From positions 1 through 64,000 of the forward strand of contig CAJNDS010000099.1 in the NCBI GenBank assembly GCA_905221605.1: a DNA stretch of 64,000 bases, written 5' to 3'. The stretch comes from Symbiodinium natans. Lineage: Eukaryota > Sar > Dinophyceae > Suessiales > Symbiodiniaceae. Positions 24,429-38,800 of the stretch are shown here, piece after piece; the first letter of the stretch is position 1, and every line of letters begins with the position of its first letter. Position numbers and translations under genes: made by a program. The notes beneath the pieces are model-generated. The model did not search any database and was not told where the DNA came from. It worked only from the letters and a program-made list of their open reading frames with translations.

Positions 24429-26419
24429 TTAAGTGCAGGCAAAACGAAGCAGGCAAAAGAGCGTCGGAATGCACATTAGGCAGTGCGTTGACAAGATACA
24501 ACTCAAGACCTCGGAATGTCATGAGAAGAAGATGCATGAATGGTGTTTTCACTATAATACTGCATACTGCAAGCATTGTTTCATTTACTGTCACAGTTCC
24601 CAGAGCGGACAAAGCTCACCACAAAAATAACTGTATGTGCTTCCCGAAGAAGTGGTTCGTGTTTACACGGATGACATCGCTTCAGGCTGCACAGCTGCTC
24701 ACGCCTGCTTAGCTACGAGGCCATTTCCGTTTCATATCGCACACTTGCCAATGTGATCCTCGCCATACAGACTTTAGCAGTTTGCAAAAGCTGCGCCCGA
24801 CATCACTCGATTTTTGTCAAGTTCTTCATTTCCTATTCGCTGAACAGTGGACATACTTGCGTGCCATGTCAACCACAGGGACAAAGCGGGTCCTTCAAAC
24901 CCTGCTGCAGCAGCTCGCGCAGCTGGCTGAGGTCCGTGGCTGACAGCTCCGCTACGGCGTCGAGCTACGGGCGCCTTGGCGATGACATATGACATGCGCA
25001 GAGAACGCTGCAGCCTGAGTCCACACTCTACACCTAGCGCCTTCCACTGTGAGACTCCAAAACTGACCAAACCCCATCGACACCAGGTGCACGGCCCGAG
25101 AATCTTCTCGGCCATGGCCGGCCCGCCCATGGCCACCAGAATGCACCAAATCTAGAGCTGACACCTCCTTGTACCCCCTAATCGACTTACGCTGTCATAG
25201 TTGCAGCAGTAGGGTCGTAGCATATTAGCATAACAGCATACCCGCACACCACGAGAGTAGCAGCAGTCCTTATATCCTGAAAATTGGTGCCTTGGGCAGA
25301 GTTGTCTGGTCCAGGGTTTTGAGGGCGTCACCATTTGAGATCCAAGGTTCGTTGTTGTGGGACCGAACCTCCGAAACTCCAACACCGCCACCCGAACCCC
25401 CTATGCAGGTTCCACACTATTGCCCCGAGAACCTGTTGCTCCTTTTCGCAGCCAAGTGCTCTGGTACGCACGTGCATCTCTTCAATGAGGATCTCAAACC
25501 CGCAGCCCTCAAACTGAACCACACTCTTCCCGAACCATGTCTGGATGAGAGCTTTTCATGTATACTAGTTTGGAGGTTCATCTGGTCTCCAAGGATTGCT
25601 GCTCCCATACCCCGCTTTTGAAGAGCTAGTTGAGGTGTGGTATGTCCTGACGACCCCTAGAAGATAGTGCCTATATTCCTAAGTAGCCCCTAAATAACCC
25701 CCAAAGAACCCCTAAGGGTCCCTTGGAAGGGTCCCTCCTTTCGTCCCTTGAGTCTACGACTACCCCGACTCTGGCTCCTATGACGCTGATTTTCTCACAC
25801 CATGCGCGCGTCTTCCGTGGGCTCTTCTGAGCTGAGGAGGCCATGAGGCCTCAAGCTTCGAGGTCGCTTGTACTTTGTCAAGAAGAGGGTGTTTAGGGTT
25901 ATCACGCGGGTTATCAAGGGGTAGTAGAGGGTTGATTGTAGCGTTGCCAAAGAGGGTTAGTATAGGGTGGTTGCAGGCTGTATGGGCTTTACTAGCGTTT
26001 ACAGGGCTTCGCACAGTTTAGGATGCTCTGCGAAGGTCCTTCTCAAAGCAACAGGGCTTGGCTGGAAGTTGCGGAGCTATGCTCCTCCTGGCAGCGGCTC
26101 TCATTTCCATCGGTCCTGCGCGGTGGGGCCGAAGTGTTGAGCTCACAAAGCTGAGCGCCCCAACTCGTAAATCAACAGCCCTAGACCCTAAACCCTGAAA
26201 CCCTAAACCCAAAACCCTGAACCCCAAACCCTAAACCCAAGGCCCAAACGTATGACAGATCGACGCCCCGAAATTGGGCCTGAGACGAGCCCGAAAACCC
26301 CCTTAAAAAAAAAAAAAAAAACTACTCGAAAGCCGAAACTGCGTATGCCAAGACCATCCCCAAACCCCAAACCCCAAAAACTCTATAAACCTAAAGCCCG
26401 AAAAATGAGCTGAAAGCAG

Positions 26420-26740
26420 TTGCCCTAAAACCTAACCCTAAACCCCTAAACATCCCCCCGAAGCCGAAAAAAAAACCTGAACCCTAAACTCTGTAACCCT
26501 AAACCCTACAACCCTAAACCCCTAAACCCCCCCCCCCCCCCGGAAGCCGAAACAAACCCTAAACGCCAAACTCTGTAACCCTAAACCCTGTAACCCTAAA
26601 CCCTGTAACCCAAACCCCTGAAAATCCCCCCCCGGAAGCCGAAAAAAAAAAACCCTAAACCCTAAACTCTGCAACCCTAAACCCTATAACCCTAAACCCC
26701 TAAGACCCCCCCCCCCCCCCGGAAGCCAAAAAAAAAAAAA
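26420..26740 (+). repeat. About 70-bp minisatellite (copy B)
   Basis: Counterpart of 6,640-7,060, with poly-C and poly-A runs between units. It directly follows the EMC1 terminal exon, so it may be 3' UTR or terminator region. Confidence 0.7.
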
Positions 26741-26744
26741 AAAA

Positions 26745-26832
26745 AAAAAACGCGCCGAAAAAATCGCTCCTGCAGCGCCTTCCGCTGGGCGAGGAAGGAG
26801 GACACCACCCAGACCATGAAGACCAGGCCGAC
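26745..26832 (-). CDS. EMC1: EMC1 last exon: membrane helix and tail
   Basis: Acceptor GAAAAG|G, VGLVFMVWVVSSFLAQRKAL continuing QER. A hydrophobic helix followed by a basic cytosolic tail, as at the EMC1 C-terminus. The frame then runs through poly-T; the genuine stop is not certain (an in-frame TAG occurs near 26.70 kb). Confidence 0.8.
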
Positions 26833-29800
26833 CTTTTCGCTGGAGGTTTGTTAGGGTTTAGGGTTTAGGGTTCAGGGTTCAGGGTTCAGGGTTTAGGGTT
26901 TAGGGTTTAGGGTTTCGGGTTTCGGGTTTCGGGTTTAGGGTTTAGGGTTTAGGGACACCTAAAAGGGACCCTTAATCTTATTCCCCCCTACAACCCCCCC
27001 TATGTGTATGTATATATATACATACTCCCTCCTTTAGTCTCTTGATCCTATGAACCCTTTAAGGCCAAAGCCTAAACCCCGTACAGCCTCAAGAAAGAAT
27101 ACGAAATGTCTTTGATACCTCCCTAGAATTTCATAGAAGCAACACTAGAACCTACTTCTAGGGATGGCCTAGTATCGTGTTGGCCGCGGATGCTAAGGCG
27201 TTACGTAGATTCACTTTGTTGGGGGGGGGGGGAGGGGTATGTGGTTCAGAATATGAAAGCAGTTTTGAGGGCTTCGAAGTTTTGGCTGGTCGGTCGCTTT
27301 GGAGGCTTCTGGTTGAACGGCTTCGTGGCCGCAAGCTGCACCTGAGGGTCGCGTTGTGGGAATCCCACACTTTGTCACGCCACAACGAATCCGGCATAGC
27401 AAGGGTGCCTGGAGATCCAAAGGCTTTGCACAAGCACTCCTCTTCGTGGTCACTTTGTGCCAGCCTTTTGCTGCACTAGTAGTTCTTAATAAGGATCTTC
27501 GGCACCGCCTATACTACATATGATCCCTTGATGGGCTCTATGCGGGGATATCAGGAACACAAGCCTCGCACTCCCGATTAAGAACGAGGAAGCTTACAGT
27601 GTCAACTTTGTGGTTGACTTTCTTTGTGGAGGTCCTTGGCCCTTGGTCGCCCTCAACCCCAGGTTTTGGGACGTAGGGCTTACGGGGTTTAGGGCGTAGG
27701 GTATCCTAGGGTTTAGGGCATAGGGTACCCTAAGCTATCCCGCGCCCGCTTCGCTGTGGGGGTCCCCCCGAACCTCAGCCGTCCTAAACTCCACTCCGCT
27801 GCTCGGTGCCGTGCTGAGCCGTAGAGCAGAAGGTAGTTGAAGCCAGGGCCTTGTGGCTTCCATATGAGTTCCCCTACAAACCCCCCTCTATATTACCCCC
27901 CCTAGGTTCCCCATAAGGCTATGCAGCGAAAATTAAGCCTAGTTAAGGTTTTTTCAGGCGGGAACCTAGGGGGGGTAGTATAGAGGGGGGTAGTCGGGAA
28001 AACCATGTTACTTTGACGTGAGCAGAGGAAAGGTGTCACTTGTCCTCTTGGGTGGAGGGAAAGTGGTCTCTAGAGTGTTTAGGGCTGAGCTTCTTTTCAT
28101 GTTTCCTGTGTCTTGCTTTTGGGCATGGGGGAGGCTTCCGGTGTTTGTTTTTTTTTCGGGAACGCTCTGTCAATGAGAGCGCGGCTCAGCACGTCATAGC
28201 CCTTGGCGGACTGCACCGGGGTGAAGAACAGATCCAAGCCGAAGGCAAAGACCTGGAGAGCTGGACGAACAGGGTGCACCAGGTTTGCGGGGGGGAATGG
28301 GAGAAAGGCGATGGTCTGGCATGCGTGATGTATGCGCAAGATTTATCTAAACTCCTGGCTGCTCTAGCAGCAGACTCTAACATGTTTTCAATGCCATGGG
28401 CAGCAAAGATTTCTTCGGGTAAAGACACGCCGGGACCACCAAGGAGGTTGACCTGGCAGTTCCGAGGGCCCAGAGGCATGGGACTGTCTAAAGTCTGTTT
28501 TGGGGTTTTCGACGGGTTTCAGTATCACAAGTAAGCCGTTAAATCGATTGTCCCGATCCCTTCCCGGACAAGATTTCGAAGACTCTGCCTGCTCGGTATG
28601 AGATCGCGGAGCGAGTGTGACTAAGAAGATGTTGCTCTGATTCGCACAAACTGCATCCAGGCACCTTTCCAGGTTTCAGGGCCGTGGCGCAAGATGTCAC
28701 GCTTCAGGGTTTAGGGTTGAGGGTACCAGTGACCCTACTCTTACTAGGTTTCTTTAAGGGTTGAGGGTACCTAAGACCCTACTGAAGGATCTTCTTACTC
28801 GGTTTCTTTAAGGGTTGAGGGTACCCATGACCTATGCTTTCCCGGGCCCTTAACCCTTAGTTCCCATGCTGGGCTGACTCCAAGGCTGTCGGCGAAGAGG
28901 CAATTCCAGTGACCCGGCTCAGTGCCTGGGGGCGCATGGAGTTTAGGGCTTAGCGGTAGGTGTAGGGTTCAGGAACAAGAGTTTACACACTTGGGGAAGG
29001 GCGCAGGTATAGGGCTAAAATTGGAACCTGTTCAGCTCCATTGGAGATCCGTCGGGTCCGATGCCCTCAACCTAATCTCGACTTCCGCCCACCTCCAACC
29101 CGAAACCCCAAAGCCTAAACACCCAAACCCTCAAGTCCCCCCCAAAGGCAAGGCTGGGAGTCGCAGCTTGGTGAGACCAATATGGGGGATTGCCAACATT
29201 CTACGCGCCCTTTTTTTTTTTTTGGGGGGGGGGGGGTTGAATCCTGAAGTCTGGTGAGACCAATATGGGGGATTGCCAACATTCTACGCGCCCTTTTTTT
29301 TTTTTTTTTGGGGGGGGGGGGTCCCGTTAAGGTTCTGTTCTATTTGGGGTATAAAAAGGGGTACCCCTATTTTTGGGAAGTACCCACATCACCGGGAGAT
29401 CTTCCACCCTAGGGTCGCGGCGTGGTAGTAGTTCAGCATCTCGGTCTGCTTCAACGGCACCATTGGGTTGTAGGGCGGCAGCGGCTCGTCCTGGCAGAGT
29501 TTTAGGGGAGATGCAAAGGACGAGGGTATAGGGTTTCGGGTTTAGGGCTTAGGGTATAGGGTTTAGGTTTAGGGTTTATAGGGTAATAGCGGCAGGCAAC
29601 CTATTCGATCCCGTAGCAAGCGAACATTTTGCGGGACGCCCCACATTCAGTTGACCCCCGATCCTCCTTAACGGGCCCGAGGACCCCGTCTAGAAATTGG
29701 GGCCTACAAAACTTAGCTATAAAAAACCCTCAAAAACAGTCTGAAGAGCGGGTCCTTTATACAGGAGAGCCTGAAAAAAAACCCTCAAAAACAGTCTGAA

Positions 29801-32800
29801 GAGCGGGTCCTTTATACCCGAAGAGTCCGTGAAGCCAAAGCCGTTCATCTAACAAGAGTTCTAGCGAAATGCAATCTATGTCCCTATCAAAGCACCCTTC
29901 GGTGTGCTCACAATAGATAGAATTTTTGCTCAATATACGTCTTAGGACGCTTAGGGTTTCACATTCATATAGGGGGCCAACCCTAAACCCTAAACCCTAA
30001 ACCCTAAACCCTAAACCCTAAACCCCTAACCCTTAACCCTAAACCCTAAACCCTGAACTCAATACAATACCACCCCTTAGGCTCCTTGGATGGCGCGAAC
30101 TGCGAAGGGACTTTTGCTTTGGCCGCTGGCGCGTTCGTCGGGTAAGGCCTGCCGAACCGGGGTTGGATGCAAGCAGCACCTCTTGTAGGGTTTAGGGTTT
30201 AGGGTTTAGGGTTTAGGGTTTAGGGTTTAGGGTTTAGGGTTTAGGGTTTAGGGTTTAGGGTTTAGGGTTTAGGGTTTAGGGTTTAGGGCTTCGGGTTTCG
30301 GGTTTAGGGAGTCTTCTTGTAGTTTTGATGCTGAACCCCTAAACCCTTTCTGGGCGGCGGGAGCTGGGGGTCGGTACACAAGCCCACGGCATGCAACGTT
30401 TAGGGTGCAGTTTCGGATTGCCAGACCTGAATCACGAGCTCGCCGGGTCAGAGGAAATGGCCTACATACCTTCAACCTTCAACTGGGGCTTCACAACAGC
30501 CCCCAAGTCCCGTCCCGAAGCCCTTCTGAGGCCTGAATCCCGACCCCTAACAAAAAGCCGTAACCCCAAACCCCCCCGCCGCCTGCGAGGGTTGAGCATG
30601 TCCTTGGAGACCCGGGTCAGGTGGTCCGTGGTCAGCGCCATGAGGATCGACCGTGGGGTGATGCCCTGCAGGCGGATTTTTCAGGAAACCCCTGAAACGT
30701 CCGAACCTTATGACTTATACACTGAACCCGAAAATTTGCACCCTTAAAAAATATTCAAAACCTAAAAAGTTCAAGCCCTAAGCCCTTAAAACTCGCTTAA
30801 GCACCCGAAAACGCCCCCTGAAAGGAAAGCGCTTCGGGCGCCTTCAGCGTGGCCGTCACGCCCATGGCCGTGATGCCCGAGGGCATGATGTAGGTCTGCT
30901 GCAGGGGAACCTTGGGCCGCTCCTAAACACCCCTAGGCTTAAGGTTGGTTTAGGGTTTAGGGTTTAGGGTTAGGGTTTAGGGTTTAGGGTTTAGGGTTTA
31001 GGGTTTAGGGTTTAGGGTTTAGGGTTTAGGGTTTAGGGTTTAAGGTTTAGGGTTTAGGGTTTAGGGTTAGGGTCCCTAAAACCGTCAGAACCTGAAAACT
31101 CTGAAACGCAAAACCTTAACACCCAAAGCCCTCAAAGCCACAAACTCCCCGAAAACCCCAAACTGCGGAGGGGAGCCTTCGACCCTCTTTTTTGGCAGGG
31201 GAGATCCAGGCAGGGGCTTCGCTGTTGTATCTCTCCGACATAGGGTTTAGCGAGCTTTAGGTGGCGTGGGTGGTTGCCAATGTGCGTTTTCCTGGTGCCA
31301 ATTTTGCAGGTTGGCACAATTACTGCCAAGGCCAACCAAGTTCTTGTGCAAAGCTGCTTGGAACTTCCCTCCGAATGCTACGACCGGATTACGAACCCTG
31401 AGTTTCCCGAATGGGTTGCATGGGGGTGGGCTGGGCTGGTTGGCGAAGGTCGGCGTCTGTCCTACTATTTGATCTTTCCAGCCCGGTGCAGACAGCAACA
31501 AAGAAACAAGAAAGTCAGACCTTGGCATAGCCATGGCTGACAGGATGAACTGTGTGTCCCATCAATGCCGGGTGTCTGGCCGGTCGCTCCAAGTGGTGTG
31601 CACTCCTCACACGTGCACCCTGGCAGCATCGAGCAGCTGTAGCATCTAATTACTCTGCACTTCGGGGTGCTTTGTCTACCCTCGAAAGGTCTGACCGCCC
31701 TCCCCCCCTTGAGACCCCATGACCCTAAGCCCTCCCCATAAAATCCACTCCTCCAATCCCAACCCTAAACCCTAAACCCTAACCCCTAACCCCAAACCCT
31801 AAACTCCACTCCCCCAATCCCTCCTCTAAAGCCGCAAAAAAGCCCCGCCTGCTTTCCAAAGAGGATCTCCCAGGGGCCATCGTCGGCCTGGCCAGAGGTG
31901 GGTGCTCCAAAGGAATCGGGCTTTCAAGGCTTTCAAGGCTTTGGGGACTTATAACTGTTGGGGTTTGTGGGTTAAGTAATTTGTGCCTGCAATGGTCGGG
32001 ATCACAGAGGCTTCGCTGGCTCGTTCTTCATGGGAAGCGGGTTACTATACAGAATTCCGGGAGTGCGTAGGGAACCTATGTCCCACATTCCCGACGAACT
32101 ACGAAGCGCATGACGGCGTGGGGCTCAGGTGTAAGGTCTAGGGTTTAGGGCTTAGGATTTCGGGTAGAGGGTTTAGGGTCCAGGTAGAAATGTCCCCTTA
32201 GACCAGCCTTGTTCTGGAAGAGCTCTGTCACAAGGATTTCGAAACGTGTCCTCGGATGCGGCAATGTGGAGTGGGATGTTAAAATGCCTGAGCCCCAGGC
32301 AACTTCGTTACTCCAGAGACTCTTTGACTTTGCATCCCAGAAGCTGGATTTCGTCGGCTCGTACACTTACTACACTGCAACGAGCTCAGGCAGCTAGTCC
32401 TAAAGACCCCTAAAGCCTCCCTGCAGTTCAGCTCTTCTTGCCTCCCTTGAGAGTCGGTGACGTGAAGATGCTGTTGGCTGTTCTTTGCGGCCAGCCGGCC
32501 GACAAACTGCTATCCCCTTGGGGGGCTGTAGTCGAGGGTGTGCGAGGGTCCCATTTTTGGCGGGGCCTTGATTCCAACAAAAAGGATCCTTATAGTCAGC
32601 TTGAAGCCTAAGTAGCCCGAGACTCTCAACTCCAAGCACGAGCTGTCTGTACAAACAGGTCGCTTACATTTCTTGAACCGTAACCGCTCCCTGACAAGAA
32701 CGCAAGCCCGATACTCCCGACTCAACCCTAAACCCTAAACCCAGAAGAAACAGCCCAGCCGCTTCTTCGGATTCCGGTAGTGCATTGCGACCCAGTTGTC

Positions 32801-35800
32801 GCACGCCTCATGCCAGGAGATTTCAAGGACTTTCGGGGTCAGAATCACTTCAAGATTCAGGGAACTCAGTAAGTACATAATGAGTAGGCTTATAGGTAAG
32901 CTATATCTGCTCAAATTGGGGTTATCCCACGTGCATCTTGATTTAACACCTGCATGCCCCTTTGAGCGGCAGATCTCCAAATCATGGTACCTTTCGTGGT
33001 GCCCAAATGATGAACTAGACAAGTTGTAAGGCCAAGTACAAGCCCCGCACCCTGAACCCTAAACCCAAACCCCAAACCCTCAGCCCCAAACCCTAAGCCC
33101 CAAAACCCTCAGCCCAAAACTCTCAGCCCAAAACCCCCAGGCTATTATACCCCTATAATCCCTTAAATAGGCCCTTTATAGGGTTCATTATGGGGATTAT
33201 AAGGCCATCCTGACCCCCGTCAAAACCCCACAGCGACTGAGCGAGAGGCAATCAACTGCACCGGCGACGCTGCGCCGGCGACTTGACCTCGGGCGCTTGA
33301 ACTTTGAGGGTTTAGGGTTTAGGGTTCAGGGTTGAGGGGGGAAGATGCGGGGGCTCAATGGCAGCTTTTGGGGTCTATAGCCCTAAACCCTAAACCCTGT
33401 TTTCCGAAACCCCAAACCTTAGGTTTTAAGGGTTTAACGGGCTTGAGGGGTCTGGGGTGCAAAAGATGCCCCATTAATTATGTGTTGTCGGGTTGTCAAC
33501 TTTTTCGGCCCTTTCTGCAGAGGTGATTACTTCGGGTTCCCTGAAATTCGAGACAATTTTGGGTTGAAAGGGTCTTGAAGGGTTTAGGGATCTAAACCCT
33601 AAACCCTGCACCCTAAACCCGCAAGAACATACGAGAGATCCCGCACATGCTATAGGGACTGCTCAGGGTACTCTCTTTCATGGCCCCTTTAGGGGCGTTT
33701 ACGGGTCAAGGGTTTGCAGTGTTCAGACATTCTGAAGATCCATAAACCCTAAACCTTAAACCCTAAACCCTAAACCTAAACCCTAGACCCCCAAAAACCC
33801 TAAACCCTAAACCCTAAACCCTAAACCTCTAAACCCTCAACCCTAAACCCTAAAGCTACTCGAGGGCTTGGTGAGCCGGGCTCTGATGAAGAAGGTGGCC
33901 GGTCACTGCATCCAAGATGTAGAGGTTCAGTCCGAGCTTGTCCTGCAGATCATAAGGCAAGCAAGCTTGGGGTTTAGGGTTTCGGGTTTCGGGTTTAGGG
34001 TTTAGGGTTTAGGGTAAACTCTGTTGTAGTAAGGGTGCCCCTTTTGGGGTTACTTGTGGGGGAACCCAGAACAAAAAGAGGGGCAAGAAGGGTACCACCG
34101 GGCTACCAAGATGTAAGCAATATGATAGAAGTTGCAGTGCCCATGAAGCACTCTAGCCAAACAGTTAAACAGTCCTCCGACGCAACGGCCAACATGTTCC
34201 GGTTGATGTACTTGTAGAGGATGCTGGCATCCTGTGCCATGCAGGGTTTAGGGTTTTAGGGTTTAGGGTTTAGGGTTTAGGGTCTCCCTACTTCCCATCC
34301 AAGACGGGTTTACCTGGGCCTCTCTTTGCCTGGAGTGTATTGGGCTATGCCTGCCTATTTGGGGGGTCGTTTCTTCTAAACCAGGTATGTCTGCCAGAGT
34401 GTCCGAGGCGGTTCCTGGCAGGGACCGAACAGAACAGCTTTGGTCCTCCAATGGCCCATTGCTGCAGGCCCCAAGTAGAAGGAGTTAACCCCTAAACCCT
34501 AAACCCTAAACCCTAAACCCTAAACCCTCCTAAACCCTAAAGCCTAAACCCCGTCTTGACCAAGGCAGCCTAAAAAGAGGGTCTTGGAAGGTTCCTCGCC
34601 CAAGAACCCAGACGCAAAAGCCCTAAAAACCCCCGATCCTAAACCCTTCAACCCTTTTCCCCCCTCAACCCTCAACCCCCCAAAACCGTCTAAATTGTCT
34701 AAACCCTAACTCCTAAACCCCCCAAAAGAACCAAACCCGGAATCATCCCAAGCCTCGAACCCCCGAAAGCCCAAACGCCGGACCCTCAAACCTTAGGGGC
34801 TGAAATCCCTAGCTAACAAAAGTGTAGGGTTTAGGGTTGAGGGTTCAGGGTTAGAGTAGGATTCTATATAACCAAAAAGCTTAAAGGCTACCTACCCAGT
34901 CCCTAAGTCAAACAGGCCGGGCCGCACCCCTTTGATGTGCACAGGTACGTGATCCCACTGCTTGTGCTGTGGCGTGGCCTTGCAGGTCCGATGCTGATCC
35001 CTTTTGGGGGGATTTAGGGTGTTAGGGTGTTTTAGGGTATGAGGGTGCTATGGTCCGATTCTGATCCCTTTTTTGGTAGGGGGGGTTCAGGTTTTGGGGT
35101 TAAGGGTGTTAGGGTGCTTAGGGCTGTAGAGCTTAGGGTTGTTAGAGTTCGTAGGCTTTCGGCTTAGGCTTTGGGGTCTATGGGGTTGAGGTCTCTCTTG
35201 GGTTATTTGGGGGAGCAAGGGTGAGGAGCATGTTTCAGAGTTTCTTCGGCCCCAGCATTCTGGAGGCGTGGGAAGGAAACTGCAAAGCTGAGCCCAACGT
35301 CCCAAACTTGAACGAAATCGATGTGATACCTCTAAGGCCCTGGGGGCGGAGGGCTCTCAACTATGAATAAAGGGTGGGCTTCTGTTTGGAAGATTCGTGG
35401 TGGTTTCGGGCAATAAACAGCGCCAGGCTGGAACCGTATGACTTGCCGAATCCCCACGCGCTTCATCAGCTGAGTGGGCAGCTGCCGTCAGAATCGTCTC
35501 GCCAAGAGACTCAAGCCTCCGCCACATGAGGTACAGATTATAACACCATATAGCCATAGCGTGTAGGGTTCAGGGTTCCGATCGTAAAATGAAATACGGC
35601 GCAGGTGTTCAGGCCGATGGAGATCCACATGCGACATCTGCAGCTTGAAATGTCTACTTACCCTAAACCCTACCTAACTCAGGGCTCACCAAACTTCGCA
35701 AGCGGCATATGACCTACAGCACTTACTAAGTCCCGGAGTCTTTCAAGCGCACTCACCGTAACTCATCTCTAAACCCTACACCCGAAAGCCTGAGCCCTCT

Positions 35801-38800
35801 ACGGGCTAAGGCGATGCCTTTGAGCGCGCCAAAAGGCAAAATTCCGTAGGTGAATGGGAACACAGGCCGCGAACAAAAGCCAAAGGCCACCAAACCCTAA
35901 GCCCTAAGCGCCTTAAGGCTTTAAGGGTTTAGGGGTTGAGGGTTTAGGGTTTCAGGGTTTTTAAGGGTTAAGGTGTTTAAGGGTTTTAAGGGTTTAGGGT
36001 TCAAGGGTTTAAGGTTTTTAGGGATTAGGGCTTACGTAGGGAACATCCATGAAAAAGTGCATCTGCTCCAAGGTCGCCACTCCATGTTCCAAATGGGGAC
36101 GAGCTTGTCGGGCCTGGTGCGTTGGTCTTAATTCGCTTTTGGAGAATTTCTCAGGCCTTGGAAGCCTTCAGGTTCTTAAGGTTAGGGTTTTATGTTCAAG
36201 GAATTCTTCAGGGGCTTTCAGGGCTTTAGGTTCTTATGATGCTTGAGTAAGAGGAGTTGCAATATCAACCCCAAACCCTGAAGCCTGAGAACATTAAATA
36301 TTACAGACTTCCCACAGCCCGGCACGGAATACGCCCCTAAACCCTCAATCCAAAACCCTATAAACCCTTAAGCCCTTAAACCCTAAACCCCAAACCCTTA
36401 AACCCTAAACCCCATAAACCCTATGTTGTCCTCAGGTGCTGCGAGGCCCTCGGCTCCTCTTCGGGGGGGGGTCTGAGGCTAGGGCGAGGTCTTTGCTCAA
36501 TTTGTTAGGGTTTTAGGGATTCGGGGTTAGAGTTTATTATAGCGGGGGTCTATAGGGGGGTTTAGGGTTTAGGGGTTAGGGTTTTTTATAGTAGGGTTTA
36601 TAGGGTTTCGGGGCTTGTAGGGACTCAGGGCCTTCCAGGGTTTGGGTTTAGGGTTTAATTAGGGTTTAGGGTTTAGGGTTGAGGGTTTAGGGTTTCGGGG
36701 GACAGGCCTCTTCTCGCCGAGATTTGGCACTGCAAAGCCCTGGATCACCTGCAGCGTGGAGCCACCGATAGGAACCCCCGAACCCCAAACCCTTCTAAAC
36801 CCGAAGCCCTAAACCCAAACACCCCAAACTACCCAAACCCCATAACCATAAACCCTAAACCCTCGACCCTCGACCCTAAACCCAGACCCTAAACCCTGAA
36901 CCCCAAAGCTTCCGGAAGACTCAGCGCGCTGTGCAGACACGGTGAACTAAGTGACGTAGATCTGTCTCACGTGCGAGTTCAGGTGTGCTTCAGGCTCTGT
37001 TGTGCAAGGGAAGTTACATGGTTCGTTAATGTGGTCCCTTTGTTGAAAGGTTCTGAAGTATGGGCCTTTGCGTTTTATGAGGGGTATGGAAGGGTTCCCC
37101 AGTTCAAGGCAAATTATCAAGGGGCCATGCAACTACCCCTAAACCATAAACCCGAAATCCTAAACCCTAAGCCCTAAACCCTAAACCCTAATCCACAAAC
37201 CCTAGACCCCCAAAATGTTGGGGGCTTGTCGGGTACAGTGATGACTCCTGGACAAGGAGGCGAGTTCGGCCTGTTTGCCGGTGTCCACCTCGTAGTGGTA
37301 CAAGCTACCCGCGGATTCCTGGAAGGGTAACTACAAACCATAAGCCATAGGGTTGAGGGTTCAGGGTAGAGGGGCCTGTGCTGTGAACTAAGGTGTGCAT
37401 TCCTGAATTAGGGCTCTCTCTCCCTCTCTCTCTCTCTCTCTGTCTGGTCTCATGGATGTAAACGTGAAACCTTGAAAGCCTGTTGTTTAGGCTTTGTGCT
37501 TCGGCTGCTTTGCCCAGATCTCCAAGTGCCCTAAACCCTAAACCCTAAACCCTAAACCCTAGTGCCTGCAGCTCGTGGGCATCCTTGGGCAGCGTGTGGA
37601 GGCCCCCAGCACCTTGAAGCAATCAGAAGCAGGTTTAGGGTTTAGGGTTTAGGGATTGAGGGTTTTAGGGTTTAAGGGTTTTAGGGTTTAGGGGCGTAGG
37701 GCTTGTTGCTTTATAGACTTTACAGCCAAAAAGACCCAAGAAGCGCCCCGTGGTAGAACCTCCCTTCAGGGCTCAGCAAGGCTCGGCCCGCGGCTGTCGA
37801 TGAGCATCAGCGGATGGAGTCGCAGCGTCTTCCCTTCCAATGCACACGTTTTTGGAAGCTTCCTAAACCCAAAACCCAGAACCCTCAGCCCACACCTCGA
37901 GGCGCATCTTTCCAATGGAGAGGGCAGAGCTTCTCAAATTTTTATGACCCGAACGCGACCACATCGCCACAAATCATGTCCGAATCCCGAAAGCCACTAT
38001 GCTTTGGGATGTTCCCGGGATTATAGTACCCGCAACGATATAATCCCGATTAAGGACTGGTAGTATAGGGGAGAACATCCCAAAGACTCTGCATCTCTAC
38101 TCTCCGGCCTTTGTGGGGCAGCGGCGTCACTGCCTCAGAGACGGTGACGATTGCACGCGATTTTCTATCTGAGTCCCTGGAAAGCTGCCTCATCAACACT
38201 GATTTTTGCATTGGGGTTCTTGTGAGGCTACAGCCCAAGTGAAGGACGCGGATCAGACAAGGTGCAGTGATGTCGACATCGGGCATGACATCTTGGTGAA
38301 GCACTTCACCTGTTCATCGTTTTTTTTCTGGATACGGTGAAGAACTTCACAGCTCGTTCTCATAATTAGGAAGCCAAACAACCACCAGCCAGTAGGATGT
38401 CCTTATATTCAGGACCCCAATAAGATACCCCCCCCCCCCCAAGATCGTCAACCTCCATATTGAAACAGGGCTTTTATTTCTGTTATTGGTGAGTGTATAT
38501 AAGGCTTCTTTTTGAAATTGGTGAGTGTACATATTGGGTGTCCTTTTGGTGATACAAGAAATATAAACCCTACTTCAATATATGTTCAAGTTCCAGGACT
38601 ACCCTGCCTGTTAGCGGCTCCAGCCACAGCACTTGCTGTGACTTCCCTCGGCGCGGCACGATGACCTCGGAGAGTGTAGGGCAGCTTTCGAAGGGCTCAG
38701 GGGATTCGAGGTCTTTTGGGGGGGACCAAAAAAGAAACGGTGTTGGGTTTAGGGTTTAGGGTTTAGGGTTTAGGGTTTAGGGTTTAGGGTTTAGGGTTTA

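Larger units (their letters stand above)
23220..30190 (+). repeat. Segmental duplication copy B
   Basis: Partner of 3,100-10,210. It contains the genuine 3' exons of EMC1 in line with the upstream exons, so B is likely the parental locus. About 300 bp (25,270-25,565) is inverted relative to 5,450-5,800 in copy A. Confidence 0.85.
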
